Positions 39,856-49,024 of a stretch of DNA of 64,000 bases are shown here, one piece after another. The notes beneath the pieces are model-generated. The model saw nothing but the letters and a program-made list of their open reading frames with translations. It did not search any database and was not told where the DNA came from. The DNA is from Acetobacter indonesiensis. GTDB lineage: Bacteria; Pseudomonadota; Alphaproteobacteria; Acetobacterales; Acetobacteraceae. The position numbers and the translations under genes were made by a program. Each line of letters opens with the position of its first letter. Position 1 is the stretch's first letter. The DNA lies in contig NZ_BAMW01000045.1 in the NCBI RefSeq assembly GCF_000963945.1, forward strand, positions 1 through 64,000, given 5' to 3'.

Positions 39856-41769
39856 ATGACATCTGACATTTCTTCAACTGACGTCTCGGTCAGCACATCC
39901 GGGGATGCGCCCGCGTGTGTGCCCAAAGGCGTGGAAGTGATCAGGGAAGCATTGAAGACCATGCCTCTTTCCCCCGGTGTCTATCGGATGATTGGGGAGA
40001 AGGGAGATGTGCTGTACGTAGGTAAGGCGCTGGCGCTGAAAAAGCGCGTCACGTCCTATACACAGGTTGCACGCCTGCCTGAGCGGCTGCGGCGCATGGT
40101 GTCCGAGACAGTCTCGATGGAGATTGTCACGACGCATACTGAAGCTGAGGCTCTGCTGCTTGAGGCCAATTATATCAAGCGCATGAAGCCTCGCTTCAAC
40201 ATCTTGCTGCGGGACGATAAAAGTTACCCTTGGCTGATGCTGACGGATGGGCACCCCTTTCCGCAGGTGGCCAAACATCGGGGCAAGCCGGTCAAAGGGG
40301 CCAGTTTGTGGGGGCCGTTTGCGTCAGCTTGGGCCGTCAATCAGACGTTGAATTTGTTGCAGCGTGTGTTTCTGCTGCGGTCCTGCACAGATGCCGTGTT
40401 CAATAGTCGGACGCGCCCCTGCCTGCTGTATCAGATCAAGCGGTGTTCCGGCCCGTGTGTGGATCGCATTGACCAGTCATCTTACGCCAAACTGGTTGAG
40501 CAGGCGCGTGAGTTTCTGTCAGGCAAGGACATGGCCTTACGTGAAGAGATGAGCACGGAGATGCACAAAGCCGCTGAGGGCATGGAATTCGAACGCGCAG
40601 CCACCCTGCGTGACCGTATCCGTGCGCTCGCGCAGATGCAGGATTCGAATGTTATCAATCCGTCTTCTTTGCATGATGCAGATGTATTCGGCATCTGGCA
40701 GGAAGCCGGACAGGCCTGCATTCAGGTCTTTTTCATTCGTGGGGGGCGGAATAATGGTAATCGCTCCTTCTTCCCTGCACACACAAAGGATGAAGAACCG
40801 GGAGACGTGCTGTCAGCGTTCATCGCGCAATTTTATGATGATAAGCCGTGCCCAGCACAGGTGCTGGTCAACCACGCGCTTTCTGAAGAGGCGCTACTGG
40901 GTGAGGCTCTCTCGCTCAAACGTGGGCGCAAGGTGGAGATTCTTTCTCCGCAACGGGGGGAAAAACGGCAGGTTCTTGACCATGCGGTTGCCAATGCACG
41001 GGATGCCCTGCACCGAAAACTGGCGGAGACGGCCGGGCAAGCCAAACTGCTGGAAGGTGTGGCCACAGTCTTTGGGCTGGATGCGCCCCCACAGCGTATT
41101 GAAGTCTATGACAACAGCCACATCATGGGATCACATGCGTATGGTGTGATGATTGTTGGCGGCCCGGAAGGGTTTGACAGGCGAGCGTACCGCAAGTTTC
41201 TGATCAAAGGCCCGGTCACGCCCGGAGATGACTTTGCGATGATGCGTGAAGTGTTGGAACGTCGGTTTGGCCGTGCGTTGAAGGAAGTGGCCGAGGGTGA
41301 TGTGTCAAACTGGCCGGATGTTCTGCTGATTGACGGTGGGGCAGGCCAGTATTCAGCCGTAAAAACTGTTCTGGATGATCTGGGCGTAACGGGTGTGAAG
41401 CTGGTTGGTATTGCCAAAGGGCCAGACCGCGATGCTGGTCGTGAGTGGTTTCATACAGGGCAGGCTCCTGCCTTTCAGCTCGATCCGCGAGATCCGGTTT
41501 TATACTATCTTCAGCGTTTGCGGGACGAGGCGCATCGATTTGCCATTACAACCCATCGTGCCGGGCGGTCTAAAACGCTGGTGACATCAGAACTGGACGA
41601 TATTCCGGGCGTGGGGCCTGCCCGTAAGAAGATGCTGCTGAACGTGTTCGGGTCAGCCCGTGGGGTGAAGCAGGCGGGGCTGGCCGAACTCGAATCGGCA
41701 CCGGGTATTAATCGGGAAACGGCGCGGGCCGTGTATGGGCATTTTCACCCGGATTGGACGCCGGGATAA
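39856..41769 (+). CDS. uvrC: Excinuclease ABC subunit C
   Basis: Makes both incisions in nucleotide excision repair with UvrB. Of the 637 residues, the GIY-YIG-type nuclease (PGVYRM...VLYVGKA, about 38-58) comes first, then a cysteine-bearing linker (VFLLRSC...[15 protein letters not shown]), a UVR helix near 220, the RNase H-like C-terminal nuclease and a final helix-hairpin-helix ([10 protein letters not shown]). The ATG at 39856 follows GGAAGAGC. Its upstream gap has DnaA-box-like motifs, and I see no GTTC-N7-GTTC SOS box there. Confidence 0.95.
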   Translation: MTSDISSTDVSVSTSGDAPACVPKGVEVIREALKTMPLSPGVYRMIGEKGDVLYVGKALALKKRVTSYTQVARLPERLRRMVSETVSMEIVTTHTEAEALLLEANYIKRMKPRFNILLRDDKSYPWLMLTDGHPFPQVAKHRGKPVKGASLWGPFASAWAVNQTLNLLQRVFLLRSCTDAVFNSRTRPCLLYQIKRCSGPCVDRIDQSSYAKLVEQAREFLSGKDMALREEMSTEMHKAAEGMEFERAATLRDRIRALAQMQDSNVINPSSLHDADVFGIWQEAGQACIQVFFIRGGRNNGNRSFFPAHTKDEEPGDVLSAFIAQFYDDKPCPAQVLVNHALSEEALLGEALSLKRGRKVEILSPQRGEKRQVLDHAVANARDALHRKLAETAGQAKLLEGVATVFGLDAPPQRIEVYDNSHIMGSHAYGVMIVGGPEGFDRRAYRKFLIKGPVTPGDDFAMMREVLERRFGRALKEVAEGDVSNWPDVLLIDGGAGQYSAVKTVLDDLGVTGVKLVGIAKGPDRDAGREWFHTGQAPAFQLDPRDPVLYYLQRLRDEAHRFAITTHRAGRSKTLVTSELDDIPGVGPARKKMLLNVFGSARGVKQAGLAELESAPGINRETARAVYGHFHPDWTPG

Positions 41770-41868
41770 GGCTGTGAGCCAGACCTGCACTGCATTTCTG
41801 GGTGAGTGGCAACAAGTGGTGGTCAGAAACCATTTCAGAGCACTGGGAAATAGGTTAGGCTCCCGACA

Positions 41869-42438
41869 ATGCTGACAGATTTGCCGAATGTTCTGACATT
41901 GTCACGGATCGTGGCTATTCCGATTGTGGTGGTTTTCGCTGCATGGGGTACGCCGCAAACCGACGCTGCGGCGTGTGTTCTGTTCATTCTGGCGGGGATT
42001 ACCGACTATTTTGACGGCAAGCTGGCGCGGTCTCGGCATCAGCTTTCAGACTTCGGCCGCATGTTTGATTCGATTGCTGACAAATTGCTGGTCGGGGCCT
42101 GCCTGATGGTGCTCGCTGGCTTTCTGCGGCTGCCTTATCAGAGCCTGTGGCCGGCGATTATTATCCTGTGCCGGGAAATTCTGGTTTCGGGCATGCGCGA
42201 ATATCTGGCTGAACGTCAGGCACGGTTGCCCGTGACCCGCTTGGCAAAATGGAAAACCGGCTTTCAGATGACGGCCATTGGGTTTTTGCTGGCAGGGGAC
42301 GGTACCGGCATTCTGCTGGGTATGCCGTGGTTGCCCGTGGCCTTGATTGGGGCCGTGCTGCTGTGGATTTCTGCGGTGCTGACACTGATTACCGGTTGGG
42401 ATTATCTGACCACCGGTCTGCGGCATGTTGATTTATAA
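41869..42438 (+). CDS. pgsA: CDP-diacylglycerol-glycerol-3-phosphate 3-phosphatidyltransferase
   Basis: Makes phosphatidylglycerol-phosphate from CDP-diacylglycerol, the committed step to PG and cardiolipin. The 189-residue membrane protein carries the complete CDP-alcohol phosphotransferase motif: D49-G50-x2-A53-R54-x8-G63-x3-D67-x3-D71. About five or six hydrophobic helices surround it. It sits 99 bases after uvrC, a conserved pairing in many bacteria, and 182 bases before the next gene. Confidence 0.94.
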   Translation: MLTDLPNVLTLSRIVAIPIVVVFAAWGTPQTDAAACVLFILAGITDYFDGKLARSRHQLSDFGRMFDSIADKLLVGACLMVLAGFLRLPYQSLWPAIIILCREILVSGMREYLAERQARLPVTRLAKWKTGFQMTAIGFLLAGDGTGILLGMPWLPVALIGAVLLWISAVLTLITGWDYLTTGLRHVDL

Positions 42439-42620
42439 GCAGTTGAAACGCTGGTGAAATCTGCCCTAACTACGCTTGGTGTGTGGCAGAAAAGCCCCAA
42501 AGTGGTGGCTTTGGGTTGTGTCCCCCCCGTAAACCGTTATTTAGCTTTGTGGTGGCACATTGTCGCTACAGCAGGCATTGCTGATTCGCCTGCATATGTC
42601 ATGGTTAGCGGAGTCAGGTG

Positions 42621-43151
42621 ATGCGGAAAGCTGCTCTATTGGGAGCATGTCTGGTTTTAGGCGGGTGTTCAGGGTTTGGGAAATATATTTCCGACACAGC
42701 CACTCTGCCCGGGGAAAATCCGAATGCACCGTCAGGGTCAGACCTGAATATGCGGCGTATTCACGGATATTCCACAGCCGAAACACCGATTCTGCCACAG
42801 GGTGGGGACATCTGGCCGGGGCCACCTGCGCCACTGCCGACTCTTGAAGATGTGGAAAAAGACCGCATTGGTACCGTTCTGGGTGGGGCTGGCGGCCAGT
42901 CTGGCGTACCTGAATTGCAGGATGGTGGCGAAATGAGCGTCAACGGCCCGTCCGAACAGCCTGTGTCGAAAGAGCCTATGGGCAAGCTGCCCGATGCCGA
43001 ACCAGATGTTGCCAACAAATATGGGGTGCAGCGCGGTAATGCTTCGACAATCGAAATTCCGAATGGCGATGGCACTGTTACTCTGATTCACCCCGATGGG
43101 TCTGTCACCACTTCCCAGCCGCCACGAAAGGCAGCCGCACCCAAGCAGTGA
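42621..43151 (+). CDS. Predicted lipoprotein of unknown function
   Basis: The protein starts MRKAALLGACLVLGGC, with a lipobox LGGC ending at Cys16, so it should be lipidated and placed on the inner or outer membrane. The rest of the 176 residues are Pro/Gly/Glu-rich and low in regular structure, with a repeat-poor middle (EDGGEMSVNGPSEQ-like) and a terminal VTLIHPDGSVTTSQPP. I do not recognise a family. The ATG at 42621 was chosen after GGAGTCAGG; a GTG three bases earlier is equally possible. It lies 39 bases before moaD and may share its transcript. Confidence 0.72.
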   Translation: MRKAALLGACLVLGGCSGFGKYISDTATLPGENPNAPSGSDLNMRRIHGYSTAETPILPQGGDIWPGPPAPLPTLEDVEKDRIGTVLGGAGGQSGVPELQDGGEMSVNGPSEQPVSKEPMGKLPDAEPDVANKYGVQRGNASTIEIPNGDGTVTLIHPDGSVTTSQPPRKAAAPKQ

Positions 43152-43190
43152 GGGGTGTGGATTTCAGAATTTTTTCCTCAAGGAGTGCTC

Positions 43191-43454
43191 ATGCAGGGCA
43201 GGGTCACTATTCTCTATTTCGCTTCCTTGCGTGAGCAGTTGGGGCGTGAGTGTGAGGATGTTTCCCTGACTGATGGTCAGGTCCCGGTTCAGACGCTGGT
43301 GTCTGACCTGCGCAGCCGGGACAAGGCACTTGATGGCGTGTTCGCCGCCATGCCGCGTATTCGCGTAGCTATTAATCAGGAACTGGCCAGTTTTCAGGAC
43401 ACTGTGAAAGCGGGCGACGAAGTCGCCTTCTTTCCGCCCATGACAGGCGGCTGA
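43191..43454 (+). CDS. moaD: Molybdopterin synthase sulfur-carrier subunit
   Basis: A ubiquitin-like small protein (87 residues) that delivers sulfur to precursor Z in molybdopterin synthesis. It ends in PMTGG, the C-terminal Gly-Gly that becomes a thiocarboxylate. The ATG at 43191 stands behind AAGGAG; an upstream in-frame start at 43155 lacks such a site. Its partner moaE begins five bases after the stop codon. Confidence 0.93.
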   Translation: MQGRVTILYFASLREQLGRECEDVSLTDGQVPVQTLVSDLRSRDKALDGVFAAMPRIRVAINQELASFQDTVKAGDEVAFFPPMTGG

Positions 43455-43459
43455 CGGCC

Positions 43460-43927
43460 ATGATCCGCGTTCAGGTTCAGCAGGACGAGTTTGATATGGG
43501 CGCAGAAATGGCTGCTCTGTCCCGTATCTCGGGCGCTGTTGGCGGGATGAGTGTGTTTATGGGGCAGGTCCGCGGGAATCAGGGCGATGGGCTAGAAAGC
43601 CTGACGCTTGAACATTACCCGGGCATGACCGAAAAAATGCTGATGGGTTTGGCTGAGGAAGCGTTCAGCCGGTTTCATTTGTTGGGCTGCACTGTCATCC
43701 ATCGGGTCGGCATCATGTATGTGGGGGACCCAATTGTTTTTGTCGGTACAGCAGCCAGCCATCGTGCAGCAGCCTTACAAGCCACAGCCTTTCTGATCGA
43801 CCGCCTTAAAACCGGCGCTCCGTTCTGGAAGCTTGAACGCTTTACAGATGGCCGCAGTCACTGGGTGGATGCGCGTGAGACAGATGATGCCGCAGCCGCC
43901 GCGTGGGACGATCCAAGCAAAGACTAA
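43460..43927 (+). CDS. moaE: Molybdopterin synthase catalytic subunit
   Basis: The large subunit (155 residues) of the MoaD-MoaE complex, which turns precursor Z into molybdopterin in the cytoplasm. The conserved tail segment DRLKTGAPFWKLE holds the active-site lysines, and HRVGIMYVGD with AASHRAAA lies before it. moaA, moaB and moaC are not in the window; moeA lies 7.4 kb away on the other strand. The gene is convergent with bioA across a 198-base gap. Confidence 0.95.
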   Translation: MIRVQVQQDEFDMGAEMAALSRISGAVGGMSVFMGQVRGNQGDGLESLTLEHYPGMTEKMLMGLAEEAFSRFHLLGCTVIHRVGIMYVGDPIVFVGTAASHRAAALQATAFLIDRLKTGAPFWKLERFTDGRSHWVDARETDDAAAAAWDDPSKD

Positions 43928-44003
43928 GAACGGTTCTTCACGCTGGGTGGCGTGAAGCTTAAACCGATGCTTTCAGAAATCTGGTTGGATTTTCTCTCTG
44001 AAT

Positions 44004-44039
44004 GTGATGCCGTTTGAAGGTAAAATTCCTCGGCATCAC
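44004..44039. repeat. Inverted repeat between convergent moaE and bioA
   Basis: GTGATGCCG (44004-44012) and CGGCATCAC (44031-44039) form a perfect 9-base-pair stem; inside, AGG and CCT can extend it. A second perfect stem, CTTCACGC/GCGTGAAG, lies at 43936-43957. Neither has a clear T-tract, so a termination role between the two converging genes is possible but not shown. Confidence 0.45.
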
Positions 44040-44125
44040 GATGATAGTCGCTTTTTATCTGTAAAAGACCTTTACGCGCTTTCCTCTGCCAGCTTTCGCA
44101 CCGGTCCCTGATTTTCCCAGAATCA

Positions 44126-45421
44126 TCAGGATGAAAGCACTCGATAAATGGTGTTTGCCAGTGTCTTCAAATCGTCAGGTGTGATGGTGAACGCAGGGGT
44201 CAGGTAAACAATATTCCGGAAGGGACGGATCCATACGCCTTCTGCAATAAATTTCTGACGCAGTGCGTCCGGATTGGAGATTTTTTCAAGCTCCACCACG
44301 CCAATAGCCCCCAAAGTTCTGACATCCTTGACGCCCGGTAGCGCTCTGCACGGTTCCAGCGTTTCGGTCAGAATGGCGTTGATTGTCTGCACCTGGTGCA
44401 GGCGGGGTTCGCTTTCAAACAGGTCAAGTGATGCATTGGCGCAGGCACAGGCCAAGGGGTTGGCCATGAATGTGGGGCCGTGCATCAAAGCGTGTTCGGG
44501 GTTATCGGACAGGAAAGCGTCAAACACGTGGCGGCGTGCCACTGTTGCCGCCAGCGCCATTGTGCCGCCCGTTAGCGCTTTAGACAGCGTGACAATATCG
44601 GGCACGATCTCTGCCTGTTCGTAGGCGAACAGCGTGCCAGTGCGTCCAAAGCCGGTAAAAATTTCATCCAGAATAAGCAAAAGCCCGTATTCGTCAGCTG
44701 CCTTGCGCAGTATGCGCAGAACATCAGGGCTATGAAACAGCATGCCGCCAGCGCCCTGCACCAGAGGTTCTGTCAGAATAGCCGTTAGCTCATGGGCATG
44801 CTGGGCCAGAAGGCGGAGAAATTCGGCTGTGCTGGCATCATCAACTGGCAGGGGGGCAATGACGTGCTGAGCCAGGACCGTGCCATACAGGTGATGCATC
44901 CCTTCTTCCGGGTCGCACACGGCCATGGTGGCCAGAGTGTCTCCATGATAGCCGCCTTTGAAGGCCAGCATTTTTGTGCGTCCGGTCTCCCCTTTGTTCA
45001 GACGGTATTGAATGGCCATTTTCATGGCAACCTCAACAGAAACCGAACCAGAATCGGTGAAGAATACGCGCTCCAGATCACCGGGCAGCATGGCACACAG
45101 GCGGGCGGCCAAGCGAAGAGCCGGTTCATGCACCGTGCCGCCAAACATAATGTGCGGCATGGTGGCAAGCTGGGCTTCTACAGCTTTTCGAATATGTGGG
45201 TGGTTGTAGCCGTGGCAGGCTGTCCACCACGCGGCGACACCATCTATCAGCTCGCGACCGTCAGCCAGTTCAATACGTGTGTCGTGTGTTCGCACGGCCG
45301 CCAAAGGAGGCGAGGCCGTTTTCATCTGTGAATATGGGAGCCAGATATGTGGCAGCCCTTTTTCATACCAGTCTGGGGCAGTCTGACGGGACGTCATTAG
45401 GCTGGGTGAGGGGGCTGACAT
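44126..45421 (-). CDS. bioA: Adenosylmethionine-8-amino-7-oxononanoate aminotransferase
   Basis: Transfers an amino group from SAM to KAPA, giving DAPA in biotin synthesis. A class III PLP aminotransferase of 431 residues: the cofactor lysine is Lys281 in LSKALTGG, the ring-stacking Asp252 is in LDEIFTGFGRTG, and WTACHGYNHP lies at 67-76. It is transcribed away from bioF across only 62 bases, so both operons share one control region; I see no palindrome for BioR or a BirA-type repressor there. Confidence 0.95.
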   Translation of the reverse strand: MSAPSPSLMTSRQTAPDWYEKGLPHIWLPYSQMKTASPPLAAVRTHDTRIELADGRELIDGVAAWWTACHGYNHPHIRKAVEAQLATMPHIMFGGTVHEPALRLAARLCAMLPGDLERVFFTDSGSVSVEVAMKMAIQYRLNKGETGRTKMLAFKGGYHGDTLATMAVCDPEEGMHHLYGTVLAQHVIAPLPVDDASTAEFLRLLAQHAHELTAILTEPLVQGAGGMLFHSPDVLRILRKAADEYGLLLILDEIFTGFGRTGTLFAYEQAEIVPDIVTLSKALTGGTMALAATVARRHVFDAFLSDNPEHALMHGPTFMANPLACACANASLDLFESEPRLHQVQTINAILTETLEPCRALPGVKDVRTLGAIGVVELEKISNPDALRQKFIAEGVWIRPFRNIVYLTPAFTITPDDLKTLANTIYRVLSS

Positions 45422-45483
45422 TCTGGCTCTTCTCCTGCTTCGGTGATTGACCGGCGACGCGGCCTACGGCACCTACTCTGTTC

Positions 45484-46677
45484 ATGACGCGGTTTGATCA
45501 TCTTTTCCAGCAGGGGCTGGAGAGATTGGCGGAACAGGGGCGTCTTCGCACGCCACGCTCGTTGAACCCTGTAGGCCATGGCCTGCTGCAACGGGAAGAC
45601 GGCACTGCTCTGGTTGATTTCTCCTCAAATGACTATCTGGGGTTGCGGCAACACACCCGATTGGTGCAGTGCGCCAATGAATGGGGGCGGCGATATGGTG
45701 CAGGCTCTGGTGCCTCGCGCCTGGTAACGGGCACCAATTCTGCCATGCAGACCTTGGAGGCACGGTTGGCCGCGCTGAAGGGGATGGAGGCAGCTTGTAT
45801 TCTGTCTTCTGGGTGGCAGGCAAACGCAACGCTTGTGCCTGCTTTGGCGCGTCTTTCTGTAGAAGTGACGGGCGAACCGCCGGTGGTGCTGGTTGATAAA
45901 CTGATTCATGCAAGCCTGTATCATGGATGCGCCGCGGCTGGTGTCAGGCCCGTGCGGTTCAGGCACAATGATGTCCAGCATTTGCGTGCGCTTCTTCAGA
46001 AAGAGGCGGACACGCCCGGTCTGAAAATTGTTCTGACAGAAAGCGTGTTCAGCATGGATGGGGACCGTGCGGACATGGTTGCACTTTCAGAACTTTGCCG
46101 AGAGCACGACGCTTTTCTCTGTGTGGATGAAGCCCATGCAACGGGTATTTTGGGTAAAAACGGCAAAGGGCTGGCGGATGGGCTGGCCGATCTGGTTATT
46201 GGCACATTCAGCAAAGCGTTGGGTAGTATGGGGGCGTTTGTGGCGTCGTCCTCCGCCGTGTGTCGCTGGCTGGTGACAAGCGGTTCGGGGTATATTTATT
46301 CTACAGCGCCCTCGCCAATGGTGTTGGGGGCAGTAGAGGCTGCTCTTGACCTTTTGCCCACGGCTGACATGGAAGAGGCCAGACAGCGTGTTGCATTTTT
46401 AGCCGAACGGTTCAGGCAGAAAATGCACGCGGCAGGCTTGGATACAGGGCCGTCATCTACCCAGATTGTTCCTGTTGTGGTGGGGGCCGAGCAAACGGCT
46501 TTGTATCTCTCCCATCTAGTTGAAAACGCTGGTTTTCTGGCGGTTGCCATTCGTCCTCCCACTGTTCCGCCGGGGGCGTGCCGTTTGCGGGTTGTCATGC
46601 ATGCCCAGCATACTGTTAAGCAGGTGGACAAGCTGGCAGATGCAGTGTGCACTGCGATTGGTCAGGTAGCCCAATGA
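45484..46677 (+). CDS. bioF: 8-amino-7-oxononanoate synthase
   Basis: Condenses pimeloyl-ACP with L-alanine, the first ring-assembly step of biotin synthesis. The alpha-oxoamine synthase fold is shown by YGAGSGASR (71-79), DEAHATG (215-221) and the PLP lysine Lys244 in GTFSKALGS. The 397 residues are a normal length. The stop codon overlaps the start of the next gene as ATGA, indicating coupling with the BioH-like hydrolase. Confidence 0.95.
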   Translation: MTRFDHLFQQGLERLAEQGRLRTPRSLNPVGHGLLQREDGTALVDFSSNDYLGLRQHTRLVQCANEWGRRYGAGSGASRLVTGTNSAMQTLEARLAALKGMEAACILSSGWQANATLVPALARLSVEVTGEPPVVLVDKLIHASLYHGCAAAGVRPVRFRHNDVQHLRALLQKEADTPGLKIVLTESVFSMDGDRADMVALSELCREHDAFLCVDEAHATGILGKNGKGLADGLADLVIGTFSKALGSMGAFVASSSAVCRWLVTSGSGYIYSTAPSPMVLGAVEAALDLLPTADMEEARQRVAFLAERFRQKMHAAGLDTGPSSTQIVPVVVGAEQTALYLSHLVENAGFLAVAIRPPTVPPGACRLRVVMHAQHTVKQVDKLADAVCTAIGQVAQ

Positions 46678-47360
46678 CGCTCCAACCCGTTTTTGTGCAT
46701 GGATGGGCGTGTGGTGTGGATGTGTGGCAGCCACTGTCTGCTTTGTTGCCTGCTGATTCCGCCTGCTTTGTCGATTTAGGGTATTTTACTTTTTCTGACA
46801 CAGTGCCTCTCGGCTCGAAGTGTCTGGAGCAGATTGAGGCTGACCGTCCCATTTTGGGGATTGGCCATTCTCTGGGGTTGATGTGGCTTCTTGCGCAGCG
46901 GAAGTGGCCAGAGGGTAGCCGCTTTATTGGCATCAATGCTTTCTCGCGTTTCACGCAAGATGAGGGTTTTGCTCAAGGCGTAGCCCCACGGGTTTTGGCC
47001 CGTATGGCAACCGGACTTCAGCGAGCCCCTGAAGATGTGGTGAATAATTTTCGTGAGCGCTGTGGTTTGCAGCCTGTTGAAGGGGCATCACTCCAGATCA
47101 GTGCTCTGCAAGATGGTTTGCAGATGCTTATGACCGGTGACGTGCGCTGTTCGGCGCAGGAGCTTACCCAGCATAGGCAGCGTGATTTGCTGGTCCTAGC
47201 CGGGGCGGCAGACCCTATTGTCAGTCCGGCCATGACGAGGGCTGCTTTTGCGCCAGAAACACTTATCGTGTGGGAGCAGGGTGGTGGTCATATGTTGCCT
47301 TTGACCCATACCCGATTTTGCGCGGATCAGATCCGCCAGTTTATGAACGAGACGTCCTGA
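46674..47360 (+). CDS. BioH-like pimeloyl-ACP methyl ester esterase
   Basis: A 228-residue alpha/beta hydrolase placed to release pimeloyl-ACP from its methyl ester after BioC-primed elongation. The HGWACGVDVW start, nucleophile Ser66 in GHSLG, Asp180 in GAADPIV and His206 in GGGHMLP form the expected triad, and DGLQMLMTGDVR matches BioH's late helix. BioG, BioK, BioJ and BioV do the same job in other lineages; the sequence is closest to BioH by eye, but no search was possible. It sits between bioF and the bioCD fusion with an overlap of four bases and a gap of one. Confidence 0.8.
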   Translation: MTLQPVFVHGWACGVDVWQPLSALLPADSACFVDLGYFTFSDTVPLGSKCLEQIEADRPILGIGHSLGLMWLLAQRKWPEGSRFIGINAFSRFTQDEGFAQGVAPRVLARMATGLQRAPEDVVNNFRERCGLQPVEGASLQISALQDGLQMLMTGDVRCSAQELTQHRQRDLLVLAGAADPIVSPAMTRAAFAPETLIVWEQGGGHMLPLTHTRFCADQIRQFMNETS

Positions 47361-47361
47361 T

Positions 47362-48789
47362 ATGACGCAGATTACTTCGCGACAAATCCGTGTGCGAGAC
47401 GCATTTGATCATGCTGTCGATTATGAGGCTGCTGCAACCGTGCAGCGTATTGCCGCGCGACACCTGTTTGAACGTCTTCAGGCTCGGTTGGCGGCGCGTA
47501 AACCGGCGCGTATTCTTGAATTAGGATGTGGCACAGGGTTTCTGACGGAAAAGTTGCGTGCAGCGTGGCCGGATGCCGAAATTGTTGCCACAGATATTGC
47601 CCCATCCATGCTGGAACGCGCGCGACGCCGTGTTGGTGGAGGCGTCACTTTTAGAGTGATGAATGCTGCTGCCATTGAGGATGAACTTGGGGCGTTTGAT
47701 GTTGTCTGTGGCAATCTGGTGTTTCAGTGGCTGGAGCAGCCGCAACTAGCGCTTGCGCACTGGGGCGATAGACTGAAAGCCGGTGGCATTGTTGCGTTAT
47801 CCACCTTGTTGGACGGTACATTTCGGGAGTGGCAGGCAGCGTGTGCGCCCGAAAAATCGGGAAGCGGGCTTTCCCCTTATCCAGAACACTCACAAATAGA
47901 GGCGTGGCGACCTGCCTTGTTTAGTGGCGAGTGGAGTGTTGAAAGCTGTGTGCAGACTTTTCCAAATGGCGCACAGTTTCTTCGGCATCTAAAGCAAACG
48001 GGAGCCTTTATCCCGCGCCGCGATCATACCCCTATGCCGGTCGGAGCGTTGAAGCGCAGTCTGGCACGCTTTGATGCTGGGGACAGCTTTGTTACGTGGC
48101 ATCTGGCGTATGGCTGCTTTCAGAAGCCGCCACGCGCAGGGGTATTTGTTACGGGTACGGACACAGGGGTTGGGAAGACTTTTGTTTCTGCGTGTCTGGT
48201 TAAGGCATGGAGTGCGCTTTATTGGAAACCGCTTCAAAGCGGACTGGCTGATGAAGCTGGTGATACACCGACAGTTCAAATCCTGACGGGAAGCAGCGAA
48301 AGGGACTGTCTGCCACCAGCGGGTGCATTTCAGGCTCCGTTATCACCAGAAGCCGCAGCAGATGCGGAAGGTGTGGTCATTGACCCAGCTGATCTTGAAT
48401 TGCGCATGCAGCAGCCTGACCGCCCCATGGTAGTGGAGGGGGCAGGTGGTCTGATGGTGCCTGTTACAGAGAAAGTGATGATGAGTGACCTTGCTGTGGA
48501 ATGGGGGCTGCCCGTGGTGCTGGTCGCGCGAAGCGGTTTGGGCACTTTGAACCATACGCTGCTTAGTCTTGAGGCACTGCGTCGGCGGGGTGTGGCTATT
48601 GCCGGCGTTGTATTGAACGGGCCGCTAAATCCTGCAAACCGTCAAACAATCGAGCAAAAAGGGAAGGTGCGTATTCTTGCGGAAATACCGCATCAACCTG
48701 ACGTGTCAGCAAAAACTGTGGCTGAAATTGCCAAGATGTTGCCCTCATGGGAACTCTTGACTGAAAAGTCTCGGGGAGAGCGGGAGTAG
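47362..48789 (+). CDS. BioC-BioD fusion: malonyl-ACP O-methyltransferase plus dethiobiotin synthetase
   Basis: One 475-residue frame carries two full biotin enzymes. Residues 1-250 are BioC: VRDAFDHAVDYE, the SAM loop ILELGCGTGF (51-60) and FLRHLKQTGA near 206. Residues 256-475 are BioD: P-loop GTDTGVGKT (265-273), lysine in YWKPLQSG (289), SPEAAAD near 328 and EGAGG (359-363). Each half has the length of a free-standing enzyme and no stop or frameshift separates them. BioC starts pimelate synthesis while BioD acts two steps before biotin, so the fusion links the first and penultimate steps. bioB is not in the window. Confidence 0.9.
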   Translation: MTQITSRQIRVRDAFDHAVDYEAAATVQRIAARHLFERLQARLAARKPARILELGCGTGFLTEKLRAAWPDAEIVATDIAPSMLERARRRVGGGVTFRVMNAAAIEDELGAFDVVCGNLVFQWLEQPQLALAHWGDRLKAGGIVALSTLLDGTFREWQAACAPEKSGSGLSPYPEHSQIEAWRPALFSGEWSVESCVQTFPNGAQFLRHLKQTGAFIPRRDHTPMPVGALKRSLARFDAGDSFVTWHLAYGCFQKPPRAGVFVTGTDTGVGKTFVSACLVKAWSALYWKPLQSGLADEAGDTPTVQILTGSSERDCLPPAGAFQAPLSPEAAADAEGVVIDPADLELRMQQPDRPMVVEGAGGLMVPVTEKVMMSDLAVEWGLPVVLVARSGLGTLNHTLLSLEALRRRGVAIAGVVLNGPLNPANRQTIEQKGKVRILAEIPHQPDVSAKTVAEIAKMLPSWELLTEKSRGERE

Positions 48790-49024
48790 TTTTAAGGCCT
48801 GCAGAAGGAGTTCATGTTTGCCCTAAAAAGGTAGGTTGAGACGTTTCAAAACCTGAACACCATAGGGCCTGCATGACACAGGAATATCTGCGTCTAACTC
48901 GGAATGTTGTGGGCGTAATGCCGGAATAAGTGGGCAAAGCCCGAATTGTTCCGGCCAGAAATGGCTTACAGGTCTAATCTGACAAGCGTTCAGGCAGCCT
49001 TTTGTGGAGGAGATTTCGTTACAG

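Noticed and set aside
45422-45483. BioR or BirA operator in the bioA-bioF gap
   Set aside because: No palindrome of the type TTAT-N-ATAA or similar was found.
48790-49024. Tiny frame MFALKR after AAGGAG in the bioCD-lexA gap
   Set aside because: Six codons only, no context; the 235-base gap otherwise shows no gene or clear terminator.
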